From the NCBI GenBank assembly GCA_033032175.1, contig CM065311.1, positions 8,611,190-8,675,189 of the forward strand: a DNA stretch of 64,000 nucleotides. Reading direction: 5' to 3'. Below are positions 22,521-33,380 of the stretch, one piece after another (positions within the stretch are counted from its first letter, which is position 1; the number at the start of each line of letters is the position of its first letter). Under the pieces are notes generated by a model. It worked only from the letters and a program-made list of their open reading frames with translations, did no database searches and was not told the origin of the DNA. The position numbers were made by a program, and so were the translations under genes. Source of the DNA: Saturnia japonica (taxonomy: Eukaryota; Arthropoda; Insecta; Lepidoptera; Saturniidae).

Positions 22521-24140
22521 ATTAACAATTATAATAGGCCCTTTACATATGAAATTGTCGTTTTATATGGATAAAGTAAAACGATTTTTTTTAGTAAATT
22601 ATATATTTAATTATTCGAAGTATGTACTATATGTATGTACGTATGTAGCTAGACCATTATTAGATAATAATGATGAATAAAAGATCATGGATGGATTATA
22701 AAAAGTGAATATGTGTTAGGTACCTATCTGTACTAAAAATTTTATAATGAAATAGCCTCTACTATCGTTCTCCACGGATCGCTCTCAAGTAGTTTAAGGT
22801 ATGTTGGTAAACTGTTTTATAAATTGTATATAATATACGCGAGGCTACTGAATAGCAATCAGTTCCGCTAAGAAACAAATGAGATTATTGCCAAGGTGAG
22901 GTAAGTACGATGGATGCACGACGACCGCGACGTACTAGGCCATTCAACTCAGCCGTGGCCTCGCGCTGTCCGTGCCCGACTCTGCGTACCCATAATACTT
23001 AGGGACTCGGACTACACAATAGGAATCAAATTCGTCGATTCCCAAAATTTGGAACATATTTGTTTCTTAGAAGTAACAGAAGCAAAATAACTTACTTTGA
23101 ATATGAAGTTTTATAATATAAGTACAAAATATAAATGTACACATAAAGTTCAATTCAAACATAAGTAGGCAATTTTTTAAAAGTGAAGTGCGAATAGGTA
23201 CTAATAAAAAATAGTAAAAAAGGAGATTAATCGTCATAATTCACTATAAATATTTATTCCTGTTAATAACTAAATTCACATGGTTTATAAACTATTGTAA
23301 CAATGTAAAAATTGACTTTTTATAAACCTTATTTTACTTACTCAAAAACTTCTAGACAATACTAAGTATATAGTTCACATGAAACACAGGCAAATGAAGT
23401 TATTAAACATTGTCAGAAAAATCCAAGAATTTTTGCACTTGAATCGAACTTGATGACATGACTGACAGTCTGTTTTTCTACGAACACGTTCCGACACAGA
23501 ATCGTTCACATTTTACTAAACATTACAAACTTCATTAAACTCATCGGTTAGGAATATGAACACTAATTAAAGAAGCACAACAAGTGTTATAAACAAAAGG
23601 GCTGCTTTCGCGAGCGCAAGTTTGTACTCTTGCGGATAGTCGGCACGTTCTATCTCCGTAGCGAACACAACTCTGATGCTGGTTTACCGGCCAGTAGTTG
23701 CCGCCTACCGGTCCCGCGTACACAAATCCAGCTCACCAAGTTATCATAAGAATCTAAATTTATTTAAATAATATATAATATTATATTCATTACTTCGTTG
23801 TTGCGCCATACTCAGTCTAGTGTCTAACCATGATAAGCAATGTACAGCGAACTATTGTATGCTACGATTTGAATGTACCGAATCTCGTACGGGTGGTTAT
23901 AAAAGCTCGTCAGTTGATTTTGACTGTATTGTAAGAAGACTCAGAAGTTAGTTTTCACTGAGAGGCTACAGTATCGCCATCTAGTAAGTAACAAACATAT
24001 TATAATGAGCGCCATCTTGTACCAAAACAGAAAGTTGTATTCATTCCTAACACACCATCATATTGCATTTGCTTCTCGATTAAAGTTACTTATTTTGAAT
24101 ATAGATGGAAAGGGAATAGAACTTTATAGAAATCAACATT
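22521..24140. other. Gene-free stretch with two GC-richer patches
   Basis: A GC-rich patch at 22900-22990 includes a consensus-like donor GAG|GTAAGTAC (about 22917) but no preceding open exon. A second patch at 23590-23725 is open for 60 codons on the minus strand and contains six Cys, but has no recognisable motif. A TATAAAAG at 23898-23905 has no confirmed transcript start. None is convincing alone. Confidence 0.4.
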
Positions 24141-24246
24141 TGCGCAGACAATTTTTTTTTTATATCTGACTACACTGCTAGCCTTAGGGGCCTTGAAGCC
24201 GCTGCGGCTTTTACAGCTTCACCGGACTTGGTCATGTGCAGACAAT
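24141..24246 (-). mobile_element. 82-bp Jockey 3'-end insertion with target duplication
   Basis: The insertion is 24153-24234: a poly(T) (tail on the minus strand) followed by CTGACTACACTGCTAGCC, 'gccgctgcggcttttacagcttcaccggacttgg'. This matches only the last ~70 bp of the 38.5-kb LINE. It is flanked by TGCGCAGACAAT (24141-24152) and TGTGCAGACAAT (24235-24246), a 12-bp target duplication with one mismatch. No coding content. Its LINE-homologous part starts at CCAAGTCCGG, the same point as the insertion at 53777. Confidence 0.85.
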
Positions 24247-25061
24247 CTATGTAAGAGCTTCAATACATTTTCGATGTATGATTCACGAAATGATCTTTTT
24301 ACAAACAAAAGTAATATTACCTATAAATGAACGAAGGTTGAATATGAGGTTACTTTCAAGTTTCACGTTAAACATTATCATCAATCTATATCCTCCTATT
24401 GTTGGGCATAGTCACACGTTTTGAGTGAACCGTAAACGTGCTTTGAACTTTAATTATAATTTTACACATTACTCATGACGCAAAAGTTACGGTCGTCGAT
24501 TTATGGTTTATCTGTAAATATTACTGCAGAAATATAAGTAATATAATGCAGTAAATGTCCGAAATTAAACAATCGATCTGTAATTTCGCAATATTTATTT
24601 GTTTATTTTATTATCGATTTCAGCGAACTCTTTAGAGTTTCTATCACAAGCACATTATCACCTGAATAGATACCTACTGTTGGTCTCCTAAATACATTGA
24701 AATAAAAGTGATTGACCGATACAAGGTATTGTATTTTGCATTTTGCTTCATCTCACCGCCTAATTAGCAAGAACAAAGTGATAGCAGAAATGGAACAATA
24801 TCGGCATTTAAATCCCAAAATGAAATAATGTATCAGCCATACTGATTACTAAGTCATAGCAAAGCAACGATAGTGCTGCTTCTGTAAAACTATCATTAAA
24901 CTATAATGTACACTCTTCTTTATAGACTTAAGAAGAATTAGTATTACAATGACATAAAGAAACATTGCGGTAGCAATCGGTAAGCAGTTTCACTTGAAAA
25001 GTAATGATAACTATAACTGATCCAAATCCTGATCTATATTACTAGAAGAAGTTTGTGTTTA
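24247..25061. other. AT-rich gene-free stretch
   Basis: No gene or repeat recognised. Confidence 0.5.
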
Positions 25062-25424
25062 TCATTATATTAATACGTGAAGCAAAAACTTTGTACCCCT
25101 TTTTATGCGTATTGCGTGCACGGAAGACTTTGAGATTTGGCATGGTTAAAGTTTATATGGAGAAGGAGTGCAGAAAGCTAAAGTGTATCTATAATATCTG
25201 TTACTAATACATATATTATATAAAATAATTTAATAATGCGAAACCTAAACCGACCAGTGCCATTGAACTTAGACCCCCCAAAATATTTGGCATTGTAACT
25301 TAGTGAAAAGTGACAGCAAGTGATATAATATTCATTGTTTAGGTTCATACTGCAAATGTCAAACAGAAAATAGCCTATGATTAAAAAGTCGCTGGTCGAA
25401 ATTCGATAATTGGGCGACCGCTAG
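25062..25424 (+). mobile_element. Helitron-like element, 363 bp
   Basis: The element starts TCATTATATTAATACGTGAAG after A25061 and ends GGGCGACCGCTAG before T25425. Near the 3' end GGTCG (25394-25398) can pair with CGACC (25414-25418) around a 15-nt loop, six bases before the end. There is no inverted terminal repeat or duplication. These are the classic Helitron termini. No coding capacity. The text 'aatacgtgaagcaaaaactttgtacc' is familiar to me from lepidopteran repeats. Confidence 0.65.
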
Positions 25425-26588
25425 TACTTATAAATCACTGAAGTTTGTGAATTAAAAGGATAAGCCCAATTTTTATTACCCAATTATAAAAATATGGTAG
25501 ATAATGCCAGAGATAATATTATATTTTACCAGTTTTTCTGATATAAGTACTGTCTTGAAAGAAGATGGAACTTCAGAGTACAGCTAGGTTCGAAAGTGTC
25601 TGCAGCATCGCCATAATATTTTATACTCTAAGATCATAGATCATAAGATCATAGATATCATAGATTTATTTGGCCACTGTAACTGGTATACGAAGCGTTC
25701 TAACTTTGTCCTGAGTGTTGATCGTCAGTCTCAGATAGAAACGCACTTCTATCCAACAGTAAATCGACGATCATGGCCCTCGTGGGCTATATTGAATACA
25801 TGAAGTGTACTCTACACTCGTTTACTGCCTTCTTCTGTTACACAAATTCACCGTGAAGTTGTACTTACTTATTATTATTGTAAATAAATAATTCCTGTTA
25901 GTGATTTAATCATTTTAATATTCTATACGGCCAACGCGTTACGCACTGTTGACTCGGCCTGACTCACGGACAGTTATTATTCAGACCTGATAAAATTTTA
26001 TTGATAGTTTCGATTTCTGTACACTTCTATCAACTCTATATTATAAATAACCATTGAATTATCATTTATTACAAATCGTCATAAAAGTTAAGTTACAACA
26101 ATTTTGAAAACTGTAGAAAACTAATAAGTGCTAATTAAGTTTCTCCAAATTATGTTGTAGGACTATATTATAAACAGTTTACAGAACTTTATCCTTTAAT
26201 GATTAGTTATTCTTTAAAATAAAATAAAAACACTATGAGAATTATTACCATTTTCCAGCAATTTATGAATATTGACTTCATATTATAAACATATAAATAA
26301 TTTGATTGTTTATACACCTAATTCAGTATTTCAGTATTGATGACTGATTTTTAACGATATTTTGTAACATATACGAAAAATTTAGCTGTCAGAATTTAAG
26401 TCAGGTGAGTAGTGCTTTTACGTACCTTGATTACCTGATAGTTGGAAAATGGCCATCTTGCCAAGATAGCAGGTAGGCATACGATCATAATAAATAATAA
26501 TACTACTCAATCTTACACATTTTGTTCATCAGAAAATAAGTGACGTCTGTCGGCCCTGGGATCTTGGAGTACAATATACATACTCTGA
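25425..26588. other. AT-rich gene-free stretch
   Basis: Nothing recognised. A small cluster of 'catagatcata/agatcatagat' repeats lies at 25628-25665. Confidence 0.5.
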
Positions 26589-26664
26589 CATAGAACAACA
26601 CGGGCCACCGGCACGGGGCGCGGCGCGGCGGCTCCGGTCCACCGGTGGCCCGTGTTGCTCTATG
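26589..26664. repeat. 23-bp inverted repeat around a GC-rich core
   Basis: The left arm at 26589-26611 (CATAGAACAACACGGGCCAC...) pairs with the right arm at 26642-26664 with one mismatch in 23. The 30-bp spacer is almost pure G+C (cacggggcgcggcgcggcgg...). The whole can fold into a strong cruciform or hairpin. Homology outside the arms is weak. No ORF of note. Confidence 0.75.
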
Positions 26665-26921
26665 ACAATAGACGAATACACAATATTCAAGTGGTATTAC
26701 AGTGTCCCCGTGGATTTTTTGCATGACGTCAACTATCGAACAAAGAAAGCGTTGTTGAAAATCGTATCTCAGGCTTAGGTTTTTAGTTTAGTTTAATTCA
26801 CTTTTGTATGTTCACTGTTACATAAAATATTTGTATATTTAATACGAAGGTACTGAATTAGGTGTATAAACATTCAATCAAATTATTTAGCTGTTTATAA
26901 TATGAAATCAATATACATAAA

Positions 26922-27704
26922 CTAACAGTGTGCCCGCGGCTCCGCACACGTTTGTTACTACGCAGTAGTTATTTACATCCCGTAATTTTAGTTTTACCCA
27001 TATTGTTGACAATTCGTATCCTGCCGTATCAATTGAGGAATTGCGTGTATTTCCCGTGCAAATTCTCATCAAAATCGGTTGAAAGTTATTATTCCATTCT
27101 ACGACTTCTGATGTAATATTAAAGATTCTTTTAGCCTCCCATATTATGTATGCTTCCCGTCTACGAAATTCGATCAGATTCAGTTGAGAATTTATGAAAA
27201 TTACTTTTTTATCTTTTTTTACGATTTATATTGATAATTCTTATAGCCCATTATTTAAGTAATTACTTATATTTCTTGAGTACAAAACTTCATCAAAATC
27301 GGTTAAGACAAAAAAATATAATGGTATATTCGTAATCAGTATAGTTCATATAGTATGCCTATCGGGAAATTTTGGCAAAATATTAAATGTACAAACAGAA
27401 CTACAGATTTATTAAAATAGATTTTATCAAAATCGGTTGAGAATAAACGAAAATATTTTAATGGGGTTTTTACTAGTATTTCTAAAATTAATATGGAAAT
27501 TTCTTATAGCCTATCAAGTGACCAATTACCACATAAGCTTCCCGTGTAGAAAGTTTCATAAGAATTAGTCAAGTCATTTTTGAGTTAAATCTGAACATAC
27601 AGGCAAAACAATTGTTATTGCCATATTCGAGATCATTTTTCTTCATATAAGTTGGTCTATCGGGAAATTTGGGAAAAAATATTAGAAGTATTAATTAATA
27701 TAGA
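26922..27704 (-). mobile_element. Helitron-like element, family B, copy 2
   Basis: On the minus strand it begins TCTATATTAATTAATACTTC (A flank at 27705) and ends ...GCACACTGTTAG before a T (A26921 on plus); the CTRR end is changed to TTAG. Six bases inside the 3' end, GTGTGC and GCACAC (26928-26949) form a perfect 6-bp stem with a 10-nt loop. The internal units are the same as at 21102-21908 ('accgattttgatgaaattttgtac', 'gggctataagaattatc'). Non-coding. Confidence 0.68.
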
Positions 27705-28222
27705 TAACTTAACTTTAAATGTCATTGTTAAGTTTAGTAAAAAGATTTTTGCGAGGCCCCGACAGGCGCGAGGACATCGGCGTTCGCTAACGTCGCCCGA
27801 AAAAAAAATCATAGATATGGTTATCTCTATGTGTATTGTGGTCGCAATCCCTACAACCCTGCTATATTACTGAATATGCACTGGCTGATTTCGGAACACG
27901 ACAAACCAAAAGAAAACCATACATACCCCATCTATCAGTCATTATATGCCAACATGAATTCATTAATTACGAAATAATTAAAATTATCTCTTATCGTACA
28001 GGCTTGATGGAAGGTTTTTTCAAAAACTTGGAAACCCTTTTATTTCTTTCTTACCTGCATTAATATGAATTTTCATATTCCTAATTAGAGTCATGACGGG
28101 TTCTTCATAAAAACTTCCACCCAAGTTATATTTTTACGACACGTGGAATAACACAATGAAATAATTAGCTTGTAGCAAAACTGTATAATACAGATAATTT
28201 ATAATAGGTATATCGCTTAGAA

Positions 28223-28230
28223 TATATAAA
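28223..28230 (+). promoter_or_regulatory. TATA box ahead of THAP-like exon
   Basis: TATATAAA lies 63 bp upstream of the ATG at 28293, with a GC-richer segment (CTTCCGCGAGCCGCGGTT) between them. The position suits an RNA polymerase II start around 28255 and a ~40-nt leader. Inferred from sequence only. Confidence 0.4.
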
Positions 28231-28292
28231 CTTCCGCGAGCCGCGGTTTGATAGCACACGTCACAATTCAATCACAAAATAAAACAGTAATT

Positions 28293-28369
28293 ATGCGGTA
28301 CTGCGTAGTTAAAGAGTTTAAAAACACTTCAGCTAATATTAAAAAGAATACTGGGCTATCATTTCATAG
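28293..28369 (+). CDS. THAP-like zinc-finger first exon (fragment)
   Basis: The reading from the ATG is MRYCVVKEFKNTSANIKKNT followed by GLSFHR, and then AG|GTAAGT at 28368-28375, a consensus splice donor. This matches the usual start of a THAP domain (M-x-x-C-x-V-x-x-C-x-N ... K-x-x-G-x-S-F-H-R-F-P), a DNA-binding zinc finger found in host proteins and P-element transposases. Its first zinc-binding Cys is present (residue 4). The second Cys, expected where EF stands (residues 8-9), is absent, so zinc binding would be impaired. No downstream exon with the rest of the domain was found. The exon lies antisense inside a Helitron-like element and fills most of a segment absent from the 45-kb sister copy, suggesting capture of a gene start. 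Confidence 0.6.
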
Positions 28370-28869
28370 GTAAGTATTAGAAATATAATACATTTAACGT
28401 AACAATATATAATAATGTCAATAAATCAACAAACTTGTTGACGTTGACAACGCTGTCATTTCATAGTTACAGCACATGCGCAAAATAAATCAACAAACAG
28501 GTTGTCGTGGAAGCTGATGTCATTTCACTACATCCGCGCATGCGCGTTGGTGTATCCATATTTCCTTCTTATATACTTTCATTTCCTATTTTCTACCTTT
28601 AAAGTTTTATTATCGCTATAAAAAGTACCCTATGTCCTTTCCCAAGGTCCAATCTATCTCTATACCAAAATTTATTAAAATTGGTTCAACTGTTTAGACG
28701 TGAAAACGTAACAGACAGACAGACAGAGTTACTTTCGCATTTATAATATTAGTATGGATTCAGTGAGGCCAACGTTTTTTGAATAAAATCGGATTGAGTT
28801 TTCAAACATCTGTCAAAATAAAATGTAATTTAAATTACAAGCACTAAGGAGTATTGATATCAACTTCGA

Positions 28870-29191
28870 AGCCAATCACCGCCAAAATAACTTTCTATCC
28901 AATTTTTAATCCCGTTATGGGATGAATTTTAATAAAATATCAAACACGTATTCCATCAATTCTGTTAAAAATGGTTTATGTTAAATTTAAACCAAGGAAT
29001 CACGTTGTCCCAAACTTTGCCCCCCTTTTTCACCACTTTAGGGGTAGAATTACAGAAAATCCTTTCTTATCGGATGCCTACGTCATACAAAGAACACACC
29101 CTCCGAGTTTCAGGTCTCTATGATCAGCGGTTTAGGCTGTGCGTTGATCCGTCAGTCAGTCATTCAGGACAAAGCATTTTATATGTATAGA
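28870..29191 (-). repeat. Helitron-like repeat, family D, 3'-incomplete
   Basis: On the minus strand it begins TCTATACATATAAAATGC (A flank, T29192 on plus), then 'tgactgactgacggatcaacgcacagcc', 'gacctgaaactc', 'tgacgtaggcatccgataag' and 'ctaccccctaaagtggtg'-type text. A degraded relative lies at 30640-30845. The 3' end is not resolved. Non-coding. Confidence 0.5.
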
Positions 29192-29774
29192 TTGCTGGGA
29201 AATGGTAATAATTCTGCTATTGTTTTTGTTTTATTTTACAGAATAACTAATAATTAAAGAATATAATAAATTAAATACTATTAACTAAAAATTAACTACC
29301 TTTAAGACAATTTGTAGAATTTATAACCAACACGAATATTTCAGAAAAAAAAGTATTGTGTAAATTTTAAATACCACTTTGTTACCAATTTATTGTCGTT
29401 TAAACAAAATATAATTTTAGTTATAAAATTCACTATTTCCACTATTTCATGGTGGTTTTCTACCAGTTTTAGATAGTTAATTTTCAACAACAAAGTTTAG
29501 TTACCAATACTTTGTGCTGATACCTCATGCCAAATGTGCACTGTTTGTTCATTTTACGTAAGACGTAACGCATGAAGGCGAAAGTATGTAAGAGAACAAT
29601 GACCAGGCAACATCCTTTATGGTCCAGAAACCATGTCCGGCCTAGATGTGCGAGTTCCAAGCTGTGAAAGTTAACAAAGTTAACTATTGTTGTGATGACA
29701 TTCAGCTTAGCCGGATTTCTTTAATTCTGTAATTACTACCTTGAATCATACCTACAAAACATTTATATTTTTAA

Positions 29775-30185
29775 CAGTTTCGAACCTACTGTTGTTCAGA
29801 GGGACTACAATAGCTTTACCGGGCTTGGTGGCGAGTGCTGAAGGCACCAGCCGAAATGACAACAGGTGCAAGGGTGCCTCACAGGCCCAACCTCAGCTTG
29901 AGCTGTTGCCATGCATGCTGTTTCCCAATCTAAAGCTAACTATCCATATTCGATATAACTATACATTATACATATTTAAGAATATGTATAATATATGCTT
30001 AACCTACCTATTTAAGTTTATCAGTAATTCATTTACTAACTTTATCTATTTAAAAACAGAAAAAAGAAGATCAAGAAGTGAGGTGCAATAAAGTGCAGTG
30101 TGATGTATTTTGTACTAGTGAATGACAGATTCACTATATTATGCAAGCAGCGTCAGCAGCGGCTCGAGGGCCCCACGTAGTAAGA
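29775..30185 (-). mobile_element. Jockey-type LINE 3' relic, divergent copy
   Basis: In minus orientation this follows the 3' UTR of the LINE at 56328-57830. Plus-strand landmarks are 'taccgggcttggtggcgagtgctgaaggca', 'gcaagggtgcctcacaggcccaacctcagcttgagctgttgcc', then near 30155-30175 'agcagcggctcgagggccccac'. Divergence is high, and the middle has been replaced or has decayed. The terminal poly(A)-side 40 bp is missing. Confidence 0.6.
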
Positions 30186-31251
30186 TTGGACCTACATTAA
30201 AAAAAAAACATATTTTGTAAGAATCGATATAAAATCTTCAGAACTATTATAACTCAGAATGAAATATAATTCATACATTTTTTTAAATGTATATAGGTAC
30301 GCGCTTAACGTCGATCTCAACTGTTTGAAGTGATGGTAAGTGCTTTCACTTCACGATCACGATGTATCCCGCTTACCTATCAGATGTCTGTTTATTCACT
30401 CTTCACTTGAAGATACCCAATTACATTCTGAGAAAGGGCTTTTGTATACATTTGAATTACTACCATCATCGGGTCAAAAAACACCACACAAAAACAGTTT
30501 GGAAAAACTTTACAAATCTTTATTCTTTTGTCTTTTACCTGTAGGTGCTTAGCGACAGATTTTGAGCATAATAGCTAGCCAGGCGGGCATTAGAAAATAA
30601 TGTTTGTCATTCTAATCGAATTTCTAAATACCAATTTTCACAGATCACCTTCACATTAACGGATTTTCATACAAATTTTCGTCCCCTTTTACACCACTTT
30701 AAAAATTGAATTTCCAAAAGCCTTTTTTCTTGCTCACCTATAATGTAAAAGGAACCTGCATGCACATTTTCACTGTCCTAGTCCCAGTAGTTTGAGCTGT
30801 GGGTTGATATGTTAGTCAGTCAGTTTCAAAAAGAAGTGAAAAATAATGTTGCACTTCTGTAGTTCATTCTAACAGCACTATGACATTTGTTGTTTATTAT
30901 GGGTGCAGTGAAGCAAAAACGACCGGGGTCGGCAACAGGTTCCCATGTTGAAACTCTATACCGCTTGTGCCTTTACCGCATTGCCGCGTTGTGAATTGAA
31001 CCAACGATTTGATACGACAAGATGATACTAGATTCTTCAAACATATATTTTGATATCTCGTTTGTTCATACTAGGTATAAAATTTAACTTTAATACTAAC
31101 TTTTTAAACTAATAGTTTACTAACGCGTATTACAAATTAAAGCGACTTCAGTGGTACTGATTCTGGATGTGAAAAAATATTACGGTACCTGAAATAAGCA
31201 AAATACATTTTTACAAAGATATACAAATACAAATTACATTCTTATTAGTAA
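30186..31251. other. Gene-free stretch with a weak repeat
   Basis: Segment 30640-30845 resembles family D ('cccttttacaccactttaaaaattgaatttcc', 'agtagtttgagctgtgggttgat', 'agtcagtcag'). The rest is AT-rich and not recognised. Confidence 0.4.
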
Positions 31252-31793
31252 TTAGCTGTGCCCGCGGCTAAGCTCGCGTGGACTACAAATGTAGTCGATC
31301 GGGCACATGCGTGAATCATGCCACCTCAGCTCCCGGTTATTTTAAAGATAAAAATGCTTATTGTCGGTGATCGTTAAATAATAGATTTATCTTGACTTGA
31401 CTCTTATTGACTTTTTTGTAGGTCTTTTTAATATCTACAATAATGTAGTACATTAATTTGATATATCTCTTATTGTTTAAGCCATTTATGCGCTTGAATT
31501 AATTCACCATGACCAGCATTTGTTTTATTTACGCAGAACCCTAATTATTTTTCTAAAATAAATGTTGCCTAGGTTACTTCTGATAACACCAGCTATATGC
31601 CAGTAAAAGTATCGTCAAAATAAGTCTAACCGTGTCCCAGATTAGTCGGAAAAATCAGACAGACAACAATTTTAAATATGGGTTTTTTGTTAAAGGTACA
31701 TATTTTCATACTATGCATTTAGTAAAAAGCTGTTATTTTGACATCTAAACAGACACTTCAATTTTATTATTTGTATAAATAGATAAAAGTATG
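31252..31793 (-). mobile_element. Helitron-like element, 542 bp
   Basis: On the minus strand it starts TCTATTTATACAAATAAT (A flank, T31794 on plus) and ends GCGGGCACAGCTAA before T (A31251 on plus). The plus-strand text CGCGGCTAAGCTCGCG (31264-31279) is nearly palindromic and supplies the 3' hairpin. The 5' part ('aaaattgaagtgtctgttt', 'tttttactaaatgcatagtatg') is of a type I recall from lepidopteran Helitrons. Non-coding. Confidence 0.65.
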
Positions 31794-32632
31794 AATTATA
31801 AAATTAAAACTACTGCTTTTGTATGATCAGATCTAATATATTACTAATCATTATGTGCCCTTTCACAATTTCTTGGCATTTTCGCGCGTTTGTTTACAAT
31901 CTGTGCGCAACAACTGTTTTACAAGTGCCGTTTGTAACAGAAAAAGTATTTTCTTATCTCACAGCACCGCTGCCGCGCTGCGTGCTTTGCCGATATCCTA
32001 TTTAGATAGTCTGATAGTTTCATAGTTTTTTCTCACAATCAGTCAGCGCGAAAGGTGAACGTTAATGGGAAACTTTTGTTTTACTTGTGTCATTTGTATA
32101 GAACAATGCGAAGTAACATAATGAGTCTGGTAACGGCCTACTTAATAATACTGAACGCGCTGTCACATAAAAATTGTATAAAAGACTCTACTAATAAATG
32201 TAGATATTAATATCATTTTGATATTTTCACTATACAGTGTTTATTGTAGAACATGTATTTACGTAAGAATTTTACACTTTATTAACGTAACAAAACAAAA
32301 ATAGCTTCAAAAATTGTAACTGGGATGCTAAAAACAACATAAAGCCATCAATGATAATAATGTGTGTGTTATTTTACTTAGCTTTTCTTTTATTGTGTAA
32401 AAATAATAATTTAACATTGGATAAATTAAACATAAATTTCAATCCAATCATTGTGATGAAAAGTGGATACTGTACGATAATCGGCAGCGCTCGTCGCAAT
32501 GGCTGAACCCTGGAGACCCAGCCAATTCCTGCCCTAAACGAAAAGTGACTCAGTAAAAGATACTTGTGAGTGTTTGGGGGACTAGCGCCGGTGTCGTTCA
32601 CTAGGACCTAATATATCTTCAAACTATTCCCC
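31794..32632. other. Gene-free stretch
   Basis: A strong acceptor-like tract, TATTTTCTTATCTCACAG, occurs near 31948-31965 before a short GC-rich segment, but no exon can be bounded. Segment 32455-32610 is GC-richer and unrecognised. Confidence 0.4.
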
Positions 32633-32863
32633 AATTCCTTCCACCATAGGACAACTAGACGCCGTGAGGGATTCCACCTTTATGTCGTGGAAATTCCCCT
32701 GATTTGCACGAAGTGTTATGCTTCGCCGTTCATTATGCGAACGGCAAAGAAGTGGAATTCACTCCCGACGTCTGTTTTCCCATCCACCTTTAACTTGAGA
32801 GTATTCAAGCGAAGAGTGAATAGGCATTTAGTAAGTAAGCGCGATAAATTGTCGGTCGGGTAA
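32633..32863 (+). pseudogene. LINE ORF2 C-terminal fragment
   Basis: The frame is open from 32633 to the stop at 32861-32863 (76 codons). It includes TTRRREGFHLYVVEIP, then RTAKKWNSLPTSVFPST, followed by FNLRVFKRRVNRHL. The WNSLP...VFP...FNL..FK.RVN.HL pattern is typical of the extreme C-terminus of insect non-LTR retrotransposon ORF2 proteins. The RT core is absent, so this is a 5'-truncated or eroded copy. A 3' UTR with a short A run follows to about 32910. The clade cannot be decided from this piece. Confidence 0.72.
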
Positions 32864-33009
32864 GATCGAAGCCAAGCGCATACCTGTAGTGCAAAAAAAA
32901 TGAACAAATGTTTTTATTGGTGGCTACCTTCATTATGTGGCACCTACGTGCGGTAATGAAGTACCTACCTTTAAAAAGCAATGCAGTAGTAATGTATGTT
33001 GCATAGGGG

Positions 33010-33330
33010 TTTCAGTACTGAGACAACCTCACCTGCACGTGGTACACACTGCTGAGCAACGAACGAGGAAATCGCGATAACGTGTGGTAGGGCTCTGTTT
33101 TGCCCGACTGGGTCGCGACAAAGATGCATGTAGTGAAAAGTCCGTCATAGTGACTCGCTCTTGCGTGCCCCGTTTCGGGATCAGCCAGCGCATATCCAGT
33201 TAAATTAAAGCAGACCGGCATTACAACGGCGAACGTCGATGGATTACGATCTTTCGGTGGTAACCGTTGTGTTAGGATTGTACTGTGATTACCATCAGGA
33301 ACAGTACAGTCAATTTGCCGTGCCAACATA
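33010..33330 (-). repeat. GC-richer repeat relic with incidental ORF
   Basis: The minus-strand frame is open for 105 codons but shows no motif. Text such as 'gttggcacggcaaattgactgtactg' and 'gcacgcaagagcgagtcactatga' is reminiscent of common lepidopteran repeats. I treat the open frame as coincidental. It lies between two LINE 3' fragments. Confidence 0.35.
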
Positions 33331-33380
33331 TAAAAAAAAGTTACAGCTACAAAAAAATTCGTATCCAGTAATGTTTACCA

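Larger units (their letters stand above)
27800..28758 (-). mobile_element. Helitron-like element carrying a THAP-type exon
   Basis: The minus-strand 5' end is TCCATACTAATATTATAAATG (A flank at 28759), matching the start of the 45302-46433 element. Homology continues ('gtctgtctgttacg', 'tagagatagattggacc', 'caacctgtttgttgatttattgac', 'aattatctgtattatac', 'gggttcttcatg'-type text) down to about 27800. The 3' CTRR end is not visible, so it is 3'-truncated. Relative to the 45-kb copy it has an extra 199 bp at 28215-28413, lying exactly between 'ggtatatc' and 'aatgtcaataaatcaac'. It also has a duplicated ~63-bp unit at 28423-28548. Confidence 0.6.

Noticed and set aside
23541..23723. 60-codon minus-strand frame with six Cys, possibly a small secreted peptide
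   Set aside because: No signal peptide, no recognisable spacing of Cys and no splice sites that bound it; too weak to call.
23898..23905. TATAAAAG as a gene promoter
   Set aside because: No initiator at the right distance and no open frame or exon downstream.
29741..30091. 116-codon plus-strand frame
   Set aside because: It runs antisense through a divergent Jockey 3' UTR copy; the frame is incidental.
33012..33329. 105-codon minus-strand open frame
   Set aside because: No motif or start context, and it coincides with a GC-richer repeat relic between two LINE tails. GC-rich non-coding DNA easily stays open.
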